From the NCBI GenBank assembly GCA_013154295.1, contig JAADCS010000008.1, positions 1-57,425 on the forward strand: 57,425 nucleotides of DNA. Direction: 5' to 3'. The notes below the pieces were generated by a model. That model made no database searches. It was given only the letters and a program-made list of their open reading frames with translations, and was not told the DNA's origin. This DNA is from Thermotogae bacterium. Lineage in GTDB: Bacteria > Hydrothermota > Hydrothermia > LBFQ01. The first letter of the stretch is position 1. The number at the start of each line of letters is the position of its first letter. The position numbers and the translations under genes were made by a program. Positions 20,183-28,514 of this stretch are shown in pieces.

Positions 20183-20707
20183 CTAACCCTCCTTTTCTTT
20201 CTTTTCCTTTATAGCGTTAATCGCATATACGAGGTTACGCATAACACCACTCAGAACCCCCACGATACCGTAAAGGGGACCAGCCACGGCTCCCACGACC
20301 TGGGCACGTAGTTCTTGAGTCGAGGGAAGTTTGGCCAACCTCTCTATCTCCTCCTTATCCAAAAACTGTCCATGCATTATACCGGCCTTCAGCTCTCCCT
20401 TTTCCACCTCTTTGGAGAAGTCGGCGAATATCTTGACCGGCTCCACCTCATCGGAAAATGATATGATTATGGCCGTAGGACCGACTAAGACGTCCGTTAT
20501 CTCCGGTATCTTATCGGCGAAGACCAACTTCATGAGATTGTTCTTTACGACCTTAACGTTGTAGCCCTTCTCCTTGAGCTGTTTTCGTAGATCGTTCATC
20601 TCCGCCACGGTTAGCCCCTTGAAATCGAAGAGAGCTATCATAGTGGCCTCCTCTCCCCACTGGCGGAGTTGTTCGAGCATCTTAGTTTTCCACTCTCTCG
20701 TCTTCAT
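20183..20707 (-). CDS. rplJ: 50S ribosomal protein L10
   Basis: DFKGLTVAEMNDLRKQLKEKGYNVKVVKNNLMKLV; gene context. Confidence 0.96.
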   Translation of the reverse strand: MKTREWKTKMLEQLRQWGEEATMIALFDFKGLTVAEMNDLRKQLKEKGYNVKVVKNNLMKLVFADKIPEITDVLVGPTAIIISFSDEVEPVKIFADFSKEVEKGELKAGIMHGQFLDKEEIERLAKLPSTQELRAQVVGAVAGPLYGIVGVLSGVMRNLVYAINAIKEKKEKEG

Positions 20708-21429
20708 ATCTTAACCCCCCTCTTACGTAATTCGTTTATAACGTCGTTGAGATCCACCTTCACCGAGGGTCCCATGGTGGTCGTCAGGTATACGGACTTG
20801 AAAAGACTCCCCTTAACTCCCTGGGGTTTGTTGCGAGCTATCTCCTCCAAAACCGTCATGGCATTCTCGTAGAGCTGTTCAGGGGTAAAGTCGGTCTTAC
20901 CGATGATAACGTGGATGTTACCCGTCTTATCGTTGCGAATTTCAACGCGACCCTTTTTAAGTTCCCTGACCACATCGCCGACGTTCTGGGTGACGGTACC
21001 GGTTTTGGGACTGGGCATCAGGCCTCTTGGCCCCAAAATGCGACCCAGCTTACCCACCTCTCTCATAGCTTCTGGTGTGGCCACCACCGCATCGAAATCC
21101 AACCATCCCTGTTTGATCTTCTCAATGTACTCCTTGAAACCTACGTAGTCAGCTCCAGCTTCCTTGGCCTCCTTCTCCTTTTCGGGGTTACTGGTTAGAA
21201 CTAACACCCGGACCTTCCTACCGGTGCCATGGGGAAGTACGACAGGTATACGGATGTTCTGTTCAGGTTTGCGAGGATCTATGTTCAGCCGAGCGTGAAG
21301 TTCAACCGATTCTGTGAAACGGGCACTTTGGAACTTACGTACCATCTCGACGGCCTCTTTGAGAGGATACGTTTTGCTTAGATCAAACATTTCTAAGAGT
21401 TTGCGGTATCTCTTTCCAACTTTGGCCAT
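20704..21429 (-). CDS. rplA: 50S ribosomal protein L1
   Basis: [30 protein letters not shown]. Confidence 0.98.
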   Translation of the reverse strand: MAKVGKRYRKLLEMFDLSKTYPLKEAVEMVRKFQSARFTESVELHARLNIDPRKPEQNIRIPVVLPHGTGRKVRVLVLTSNPEKEKEAKEAGADYVGFKEYIEKIKQGWLDFDAVVATPEAMREVGKLGRILGPRGLMPSPKTGTVTQNVGDVVRELKKGRVEIRNDKTGNIHVIIGKTDFTPEQLYENAMTVLEEIARNKPQGVKGSLFKSVYLTTTMGPSVKVDLNDVINELRKRGVKI

Positions 21430-21430
21430 C

Positions 21431-21871
21431 TCAACCCTCCACGATCTTTATACCCATGCTACGGGCGGTTCCTTCTATCATGCGGACGGCAGCTTCAAGA
21501 TCGGTGGTATTCAGATCGGGCATCTTCTGCTTGGCTATTTCCACGACCTGAGAGCGCTTTACGGTGCCTACCACCTGTTTTCCAGGTTCACTGGCGCCTT
21601 TCTCAACGCCTGCGGCCTTCTTGAGAAGTACGGAGGCCGGTGGCGTTTTGAACTCAAGGTCAAACGTCCTATCTTTGTATATGGTTATGACGACGGGAAT
21701 GATAAGACCCATCTTGTCCCGTGTGGCATCGTTAAACTGCTTTACAAATTGCATCAAGTTGATGCCATAGGGACTGAGTGTGGGTCCCACCGGAGGCGCA
21801 GGAGAAGCCTGACCGGCGGGGAGCTGGAGTTTTACCGTCGCCACGACCTCCTTCTTCCTTTTTCTGGCCAT
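21431..21871 (-). CDS. rplK: 50S ribosomal protein L11
   Basis: [34 protein letters not shown]. Confidence 0.98.
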   Translation of the reverse strand: MARKRKKEVVATVKLQLPAGQASPAPPVGPTLSPYGINLMQFVKQFNDATRDKMGLIIPVVITIYKDRTFDLEFKTPPASVLLKKAAGVEKGASEPGKQVVGTVKRSQVVEIAKQKMPDLNTTDLEAAVRMIEGTARSMGIKIVEG

Positions 21872-21883
21872 CTTTCAACCTCC

Positions 21884-22810
21884 TTAGCTTATCCTTTCAA
21901 CCATGGGGAACCTAAAGTCCAGTTCCAAGTACTTCCCAAACTCCTTAACTTTAACCTTCACCAATCCCTTCTCCTCGTTTATATCAACCACCTCCCCCTT
22001 TCTGCCTCTGAACGCACCTTCTACTATCTTGACCTTATCGCCTACCTCAAACGGCGTCTTGCGCTTACTCTCCTCCTCTTGCTGGCGAATTAGTTCCTCT
22101 ATGCGACGTATCTCCTCTTCACTCATCTTCATGTATGCGGGTTCTCCGGTTTCGGGATCCCTCGCTCTGATAGGTCGGGTGCGGGAGATCATCTGAGTGA
22201 TCCTATCTATGACCTTTTGGTCTTCCTCCATCTTTATGAAGATGTAACCCCGATATATCGGTTTTTCTATTACTCGCGTTTCCTCTATGGTTTCGTATTG
22301 ACCTGGTCCAGGTTTTAGGACGCTCCTCTTAATAGAGTATGATATACCCCATTCCTTTAGTTTCTTCTCCAAATCCGGTAGCACCCTTTCGTTTATACCC
22401 ATAATGGTAGGTTTTAAACCTAAGGCCTTTAGCAGTTTGAAGAGATCCTCAAGGCGGTAACGATCCACCTTAACAAAGCGATACACGCCACGCTTTATCT
22501 CCTCCACAGGATAGGGAAGATCGGCTATAGAACTGAGTTTTCCTCTAAAACCTATGGGGTAAGACTGAACACTTTTAGTAAACTCGACCGGAATACCGTT
22601 CTTCCAATCTTCAACGATTATATCAACGAGGCGAGGTTTTCTTTTGCGTTTGATAAAACGGGTGGTACGTATGGTGGGGACGAATACGCTTTCAACTTTA
22701 TCCTCAAGCTTCAAATCTTTGATTAACTTCTCAATTCTCCTCTTGGTACGGAGTTCTTGACCCGATACGGTCCAAAATACTAGCCAGTTCTTTTCCTTCA
22801 CATCCTTCAT
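21884..22810 (-). CDS. nusG: Transcription antitermination factor NusG, with NGN-domain insertion
   Basis: NWLVFWTVSGQELRTKRRIEK N-terminus, GYIFIKMEED, KOW FEVGDKVKIVEGAFRGRKGEVV; 308 aa; next to secE/rplK. Confidence 0.95.
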   Translation of the reverse strand: MKDVKEKNWLVFWTVSGQELRTKRRIEKLIKDLKLEDKVESVFVPTIRTTRFIKRKRKPRLVDIIVEDWKNGIPVEFTKSVQSYPIGFRGKLSSIADLPYPVEEIKRGVYRFVKVDRYRLEDLFKLLKALGLKPTIMGINERVLPDLEKKLKEWGISYSIKRSVLKPGPGQYETIEETRVIEKPIYRGYIFIKMEEDQKVIDRITQMISRTRPIRARDPETGEPAYMKMSEEEIRRIEELIRQQEEESKRKTPFEVGDKVKIVEGAFRGRKGEVVDINEEKGLVKVKVKEFGKYLELDFRFPMVERIS

Positions 22811-22817
22811 AATACCT

Positions 22818-23054
22818 TTACCCTCCTAAAATCATCAGTACAACCCGCGAAATGAGGAAGTCGGAGATCCATATAAAAAGGGTGGTGAAGGCGGATATAG
22901 CTAAGACGCCAGCGGTCCCCACTACCAGGCTGTTCCAATCGGGCCATGTTAGGCGGCCCAACTCCTCCTTCATTTCCTCCATAAACTCTGGTAAGTTAAA
23001 GATCACCTCCCCTAACTTCCTAAGGGTTTCCTTTAGGGATTGCATTACGTTCAT
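22818..23054 (-). CDS. secE: Preprotein translocase subunit SecE
   Basis: Short single-TM protein, EEMKEELGRLTWPDWNSLVVGT; position before nusG. Confidence 0.95.
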   Translation of the reverse strand: MNVMQSLKETLRKLGEVIFNLPEFMEEMKEELGRLTWPDWNSLVVGTAGVLAISAFTTLFIWISDFLISRVVLMILGG

Positions 23055-23218
23055 ATGCGAGCCTCCTTGTGGAGCGTATGTTTACGGCACCACTTACAGT
23101 ATTTTCGTAGCTCCATCTTCTTCCTGTTGGAGCGCTGTTTACTTATGGCGTAATTAAATCTACCACACACACTACACTTCAAGCCTACAGTGTGTCTTCC
23201 TTGGGTCTTTTTGGCCAT
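23051..23218 (-). CDS. rpmG: 50S ribosomal protein L33
   Basis: MAKKTQGRHTVGLKCSVCGRFNYAISKQRSNRKKMELRKYCKWCRKHTLHKE; start revised to MAKK just after tRNA-Trp. Confidence 0.95.
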   Translation of the reverse strand: MAKKTQGRHTVGLKCSVCGRFNYAISKQRSNRKKMELRKYCKWCRKHTLHKEARI

Positions 23219-23221
23219 AAA

Positions 23222-23295
23222 CAGGGCCGGAGGGACTCGAACCCCCAACCTGCGGATTTGGAATCCGCCGCTCTACCAAATTGAGCTACGGCCCT
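23222..23295 (-). tRNA. tRNA-Trp (CCA)
   Basis: Minus-strand cloverleaf AGGGCCG...GATTCCAAATC...GGGTTCGAGTCCC...CGGCCCT, G73; 3' CCA not encoded. Confidence 0.95.
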
Positions 23296-23418
23296 ACAAA
23301 AAAACTTCCACCCTCCCTTGCGGAAGGTATTATACGGTCGTTTTACATCGTGTGTGAAACCAAAGATAAAGAAGAATACCGACCCAAAAGATAAGGTAAG
23401 CTGCTATTAGATAGACCA

Positions 23419-23763
23419 TCAGCGCAAAATCAAATGTGGTACCTCATCGGCGTTTGGAGAAAAGAGATGGAGGCTATCTACCAACTTACCACCCTCTTGG
23501 GAGTAAACGTAACCGACTAAAGCGTGGGAGCCGGGGTTACACCGTTGCAAACGATCCAAAGCCATAAGAACCCCAACGACACCGTATTCCTCTACGGCTT
23601 TACGACCGTATCGGGAGCAGCTTATGGGATGGGCGAAGTTGCATACATCAGGTTGTATATCGGATAGAAAAAATTGGTATATCCTTATAAAGGACCATGC
23701 CAACAGTTTCGGGGGATTGGAAACGACCTGCGGCGGTATAGCCGCCAAAACGAACGCCAACAT
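23419..23763 (-). CDS. yidD: YidD-like membrane protein insertion efficiency factor
   Basis: IRIYQFFLSDIQPDVCNFAHPISCSRYGRKAVEEYGVVGVLMALDRLQRCNPG. Confidence 0.75.
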   Translation of the reverse strand: MLAFVLAAIPPQVVSNPPKLLAWSFIRIYQFFLSDIQPDVCNFAHPISCSRYGRKAVEEYGVVGVLMALDRLQRCNPGSHALVGYVYSQEGGKLVDSLHLFSPNADEVPHLILR

Positions 23764-23820
23764 CAACAGGCTATTCTACAGCCGGAATGAAGTTCTTTAT
23801 CCGGCATATAATACTTCGTC

Positions 23821-24669
23821 ATGGGAGGTTTAGATCTGCTTTTCCTTCTTATCTTTTTGATGTCGCTTCAACCCGTTATACAGAGAAAGATGCTTCAGAA
23901 TGCCCGTTTAAACAAAATACGGGAGATAGAGCGGAAACGAGGAAGCCGTGTCATAACCCTTATACACAGGCAGGAAACGGTAGGATTCTTCGGTCTTCCG
24001 ATCTCACGGTTTATAGATATTGAAGATTCGGAGGCCATACTTAGGGCCATACACATGACAGACGATAACGTACCCATAGATCTGATAATTCACACTCCGG
24101 GAGGACTGGTTTTAGCGGCAGGGCAGATAGCGAGAGCTTTGAAACGGCATAAGGCTAAAACCACGGTTATAGTGCCTCATTATGCCATGAGCGGAGGAAC
24201 GCTGATAGCTCTGGCTGCCGACGAGATACTGATGAACCCTGATGCGGTTTTGGGTCCCGTGGACCCTCAGCTCGGTTTTGCCAACTCGGTGGTACCGGCA
24301 GCTTCCGTTCTAAAGGTCGTTGAGAGTAAACCTCCGGATAAGGTGGAGGACCGAACCCTCATACTCGCGGACGTGTCGCGTAAAGCTATAAAACAGATGG
24401 AAAGCTTCGTGTTATCTCTCCTTAAAGATAAGATGGAAGAGGAGAGAGCCAGAAAGGTGGCTAAGGATCTAACTTCTGGGAAATGGACTCACGATTATCC
24501 ATTGACAGTAGAGGATCTCACATCTATGGGTATAAAGGTTAGCCTGGACGTTCCCAAGGAGGTCTATGAACTCATGGAACTTTATAGAGCAGAGCAAGGT
24601 GCCTTGAGACGTCCTTCGGTGGAGTTCGTACCCACCTACCACGGTTTGCAGAAGGGAGAGAGTGGATAA
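23821..24669 (+). CDS. SDH-type (serine dehydrogenase proteinase) Clp-fold protease, membrane anchored
   Basis: LIIHTPGGLVLAAGQIARALKRH...VPHYAMSGGTLIALAADEILMNPDAVLGPVDPQLG. Confidence 0.88.
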   Translation: MGGLDLLFLLIFLMSLQPVIQRKMLQNARLNKIREIERKRGSRVITLIHRQETVGFFGLPISRFIDIEDSEAILRAIHMTDDNVPIDLIIHTPGGLVLAAGQIARALKRHKAKTTVIVPHYAMSGGTLIALAADEILMNPDAVLGPVDPQLGFANSVVPAASVLKVVESKPPDKVEDRTLILADVSRKAIKQMESFVLSLLKDKMEEERARKVAKDLTSGKWTHDYPLTVEDLTSMGIKVSLDVPKEVYELMELYRAEQGALRRPSVEFVPTYHGLQKGESG

Positions 24670-25020
24670 AAGGTTTGCACGATCCTCCGGTGGAAGTTTA
24701 GCAACTATTTACTTCACAGGGGTAAGTGGGAATGCCTTCGCTATAGAAACCGCGCCGGGGAACTGCGACCTCGCTGAAGACAGGGTGAATAAATTGAGGT
24801 GTGGCCATATAATATCTTTACCTCACAAAGGTTCCCTTAGAACGCATTCGCTGCCGTAGAAACCCTTTGACTTGGAGCGAGCGTTTGACCAGCATTGTTG
24901 GCCAAGGCGAATCATTTATGATTCAAAGAATCGGAGGGTTTCGAAAGTGTTCTAATCACCGTTCCTTTCACTTCCTACGATTGCAAGCCTTCATTGGAGA
25001 CTGGTAGTACGAACATCGCT

Positions 25021-25065
25021 TCGGTTTCACTCTGCGGCCAAACAGCCTCCAAGTGAAACCATCCC
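25021..25065 (+). repeat. Dispersed palindrome-bearing repeat, copy A
   Basis: TCGGTTTCACTCTGCGGCCAAACAGCCTCCAAGTGAAACCATCCC; matches reverse complement of 54642-54686 at 43/45 positions; 9-bp terminal inverted repeat GGTTTCACT/AGTGAAACC. Confidence 0.93.
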
Positions 25066-25157
25066 ATGATCTGTTAATATGAATTTAATAGGCCTTTTCC
25101 CACCTTCTTGAACAAAACCCGTACCCAGCGAATGGCGATTTATGGAGTATCATTATC

Positions 25158-25901
25158 TCACTTTATCAGCACTTGAAATAGCGTCATGGCTATCACGGAA
25201 AGCGTCACGGCGGTAGCTACCATTTGGGAGGAAGTATCCTTGAGGGCATCCGATAGAAGCTCCGAAAAGGCTATCCAGAGCATAGCGCCGGCCGCGAACC
25301 CCAAACCCACGGGCAAAAAGGGTTTAAATATCTCAACGAAAACGTAAGCTGGAACTGCCATCAAAGGCTGGGGTAGCGATGTAAAGATGGCCCAAAGACC
25401 TGCCCATATCCAGGAAACTCCACGTGGCACCATCACCAGTGCAACAGCCAAACCTTCGGGGATGTTATGGACGGCTATGGCGAGACTTATAAAGGTACCG
25501 AACTTCTCTCCACCACCGAAGGAGACCCCAACCCCTATCCCCTCTGCAAAGGAGTGGGCTACCATCACACCTATGATTATCAGGACCTTACGGGCATCGG
25601 CACCGCTAAGTATCCCAAGGTGTATATCCTCGTGACCATGGAGAAGTTCATGACTGAGAATGATGAATCCTAAACCTGCCAAAACCCCCACCAACGTTCG
25701 CACCAAGCTGTAGCTCACCCCTTCGTTTATCAGACTGAAACTGGCTGTTATCATCAGGCCAGCGGCTATAGCGTTGGCTAGCCCCAAATATCGTCTTTTA
25801 AAACGCTTTACCACGGCAAAAGGCAAAGCTCCAAGACCTGTAGCCAGAGCGGTTATAAACGCATAGATAAAAACTTTCAAAACATCCACGGAACCCGACA
25901 C
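25158..25901 (-). CDS. ZIP family metal transporter
   Basis: HSFAEGIGVGVSFGGG and HNIPEGLAVALVMV motifs; GTG start. Confidence 0.9.
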   Translation of the reverse strand: MSGSVDVLKVFIYAFITALATGLGALPFAVVKRFKRRYLGLANAIAAGLMITASFSLINEGVSYSLVRTLVGVLAGLGFIILSHELLHGHEDIHLGILSGADARKVLIIIGVMVAHSFAEGIGVGVSFGGGEKFGTFISLAIAVHNIPEGLAVALVMVPRGVSWIWAGLWAIFTSLPQPLMAVPAYVFVEIFKPFLPVGLGFAAGAMLWIAFSELLSDALKDTSSQMVATAVTLSVIAMTLFQVLIK

Positions 25902-25910
25902 GCAAGTATT

Positions 25911-26987
25911 CTATGGCCTGACCGTTACTCCCCAACGACTCTCTATTTCCTCCAAGAGAGCGCTTAACAGCTCCTCCTCCTTGACTCTCCTAACTGGCTT
26001 TCCCCTCACAAATATAAGTCCCGAACCTTTGCCGGCGGCTATGCCTATGTCGGCCTCACGCGCCTCGCCAGGACCATTCACCTCGCAGCCCATCACGGCC
26101 ACCTTGAGCGGTAGTTTAAGCCCTTCGAGAGCCTTCTCAACCTTTTCGGCCAAACCTATAAGATCTATCTTGGTGCGGCCACAGGTGGGACAGGCTATCA
26201 GCATGATACCGCGACTGCGTATCTGCAAAGATTTCAGAATCTCCCAAGCTACCCTAACCTCCTCAACCGGATCTGCTGTCAGGGAAACTCGAAACGTGTC
26301 CCCTATACCTTCAGCCAAAAGAGTGCCTATACCCACGGAAGATTTTATAATACCCGTTTTTGGGGTACCAGCCTCCGTTACACCAAGGTGCAGTGGATAG
26401 TCTATCACTTGGGCGAGCTTGCGATAGGCCTCTATCATCTGGGGGACATAAGCGGACTTAGCTGAAACTACTATATCTTCAAATCCTTCGTCCTCAAAGA
26501 AACGTATCCAACGAACCGCACTTTCCACTATACCGTCCGTCGTGACACCACCATATTTGTCTATCAAATCCATCTCCAACGAACCAGCATTGACACCTAT
26601 ACGTATAGGAATACGGTTCGCCTTAGCTGCAGCTATTACCTCCCTGACCTTATCTTTACCACCTATGTTTCCGGGATTTATCCTTATTTTATCGGCTCCG
26701 GCATCGGCAGCCATCACGGCGATTCTGTGGTCAAAGTGGACGTCCGCTACGATAGGCACACGCCCCTTAAAGTTTTCAACGATTTTACGAAAAGCAGGGA
26801 TAGTTTTACGGGATGGAACAGCCACCCTGACTATCTCGCAACCTGCCTCAACCAACCTTTCAATCTGTTCTATGGTCCCCTCCACGTCGTTGGTATCCGT
26901 ACTGGTCATAGATTGAACGGCTATGGGATTATCTCCTCCGATGGCCACGTTACCTATTCTTACGACCCGTGTCTTCCGTCGCTCCAT
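25911..26987 (-). CDS. ispG: 4-hydroxy-3-methylbut-2-en-1-yl diphosphate synthase
   Basis: VAIGGDNPIAVQSMTSTDTND, CPTCGRT, MGCEVNGPGEAREADIGIAAGKG; start revised to internal ATG. Confidence 0.96.
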   Translation of the reverse strand: MERRKTRVVRIGNVAIGGDNPIAVQSMTSTDTNDVEGTIEQIERLVEAGCEIVRVAVPSRKTIPAFRKIVENFKGRVPIVADVHFDHRIAVMAADAGADKIRINPGNIGGKDKVREVIAAAKANRIPIRIGVNAGSLEMDLIDKYGGVTTDGIVESAVRWIRFFEDEGFEDIVVSAKSAYVPQMIEAYRKLAQVIDYPLHLGVTEAGTPKTGIIKSSVGIGTLLAEGIGDTFRVSLTADPVEEVRVAWEILKSLQIRSRGIMLIACPTCGRTKIDLIGLAEKVEKALEGLKLPLKVAVMGCEVNGPGEAREADIGIAAGKGSGLIFVRGKPVRRVKEEELLSALLEEIESRWGVTVRP

Positions 26988-27000
26988 AACGATACCGATT

Positions 27001-28443
27001 CTAAGGCTGTAAGCCTTTAACGCGCTCATCTAGCGTTTTTAACCTACCTACCACCTTATCCTTACCCAGTACTTCCAAGAGTAGAAAGAGGCTCGGGCCC
27101 ACACCCACACCTGAAACTGCCACCCTGGTGGCGTGTATCAGAAGAGCGTGTTTTACCCCTAACTCATCGGCGTATCCTCGTAGCACTCTTTCGATCTCTT
27201 CTTCTTTCCAGCTCTCCAACCGTTCAAACCTGGTAGCTAACTCCCGCAAGTAGGTAAAGATGTTGGGATCCTTTAAGCGTTTTTTGACGGCTTTGCCATC
27301 CAAAGGATAGTTCTCCGAAAAAACGAAAACGCCGTACTCAAAGAAATCTCTAAGGGTTTTGGCCCTCTCTTTAAAAAGTTTCACGAGTTTTTCAAGATCT
27401 TCTCTCGAAACCGCATAACCGTGTCCCAGATCCGATAGATAATCGTTATACTCCCTTAAACGTTCCAGGAGTTCCCTATCACTTAAGGATCGGATGTATT
27501 CGGAATTCATCCAGTAAAGTTTGTTATGATCGAAGACCGACGCCGATTTGTTAACATCCTTTAGGTCGAACAGTTTTATGGCCTCTTCTTTGGAGATTAT
27601 CTCCCTGTTGTCACCGGGTGACCATCCCAGAAGAAGAAGATAGTTGAATAGAGCCTCCGGAAGGATCCCCTGAATCCTAAATTCCTCTAAGGACGTGGAA
27701 CCATGACGTTTGGAGAGTTTCTGTCTATCGGGACCCAATATCATAGGGAGGTGGGCAAACTGGGGTAGATCCCAACCCATGGCCTTGTATATAAGAATCT
27801 GCTTGGGGGTGTTGGGAATGTGATCATCTCCTCTAACGACGTGGGTTACGCCCATATCATGGTCATCCACCACAACCGCAAAGTTATACGTAGGGAAACC
27901 GTCGGATCTTACGATTATGAAATCCCCTCCCAAATCGTTGGTGTTGTAGGTTATGTCCCCGTGGACGATGTCATGGAAGGTTATCTCGGTATTATCGGGG
28001 ACGTAAAACCTCACCGAAAACCTGCGACCCTCCTCCTCATACCTCCAGCGTTCTTCGTCGCTAAGGTGGAGACACTTGCGTGAGTAGCGATAGGGAACAC
28101 CTTTACGGCGAGCCTCCTCTCTCTCCGCCTCCAACTCCTCCGGTGTGCAGTAGCACCTATAGGCTTTACCGCGATCTATGAGCTCATCGGCCACTTCACG
28201 GTACCTTTCCAGCCTCTCGCTCTGAAAGACCACATCCTCATCCCACTCGAGACCGAGCCATTTTAAACCATTTAAGATGGCATCGACCCACTCCGGCTTA
28301 TACCTCTGGCGGTCCGTATCCTCTATCCTTAAGAGAAACTTACCCCCTGTATGCCTGGAGTAGAGATAGTTAAAAATAGCCGTGCGTGCTCCACCCACAT
28401 GCAAGTAACCGGTGGGTGAGGGTGCGAATCTGGTCCTAACCAT
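27001..28443 (-). CDS. gltX: Glutamate--tRNA ligase
   Basis: RFAPSPTGYLHVGGARTAIFNYL and KLSKRHGSTSLEEF. Confidence 0.97.
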   Translation of the reverse strand: MVRTRFAPSPTGYLHVGGARTAIFNYLYSRHTGGKFLLRIEDTDRQRYKPEWVDAILNGLKWLGLEWDEDVVFQSERLERYREVADELIDRGKAYRCYCTPEELEAEREEARRKGVPYRYSRKCLHLSDEERWRYEEEGRRFSVRFYVPDNTEITFHDIVHGDITYNTNDLGGDFIIVRSDGFPTYNFAVVVDDHDMGVTHVVRGDDHIPNTPKQILIYKAMGWDLPQFAHLPMILGPDRQKLSKRHGSTSLEEFRIQGILPEALFNYLLLLGWSPGDNREIISKEEAIKLFDLKDVNKSASVFDHNKLYWMNSEYIRSLSDRELLERLREYNDYLSDLGHGYAVSREDLEKLVKLFKERAKTLRDFFEYGVFVFSENYPLDGKAVKKRLKDPNIFTYLRELATRFERLESWKEEEIERVLRGYADELGVKHALLIHATRVAVSGVGVGPSLFLLLEVLGKDKVVGRLKTLDERVKGLQP

Positions 28444-28514
28444 GGTGGCAATTGTACCGCCGATTCATCAACGAATACCGAGGATGACGTCTTCGGTTGT
28501 ATAATACCGGCCTG

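Noticed and set aside
24662-24859. 65-aa ORF after the SDH protease
   Set aside because: Overlaps the upstream gene, low-complexity translation with no motif; more likely part of the non-coding island.
24909-24924. GAATCA-TTTA-TGATTC palindrome in the 24.7-25.2 kb island
   Set aside because: Perfect 6-bp arms but short and AT-rich; no second copy seen and could be chance.
25023-25060. CRISPR repeat (GTTTC...GAAAC ends, 36-38 nt)
   Set aside because: Repeat-like ends and length, but each locus holds one copy with no spacers and no cas genes nearby; treated as a dispersed element.
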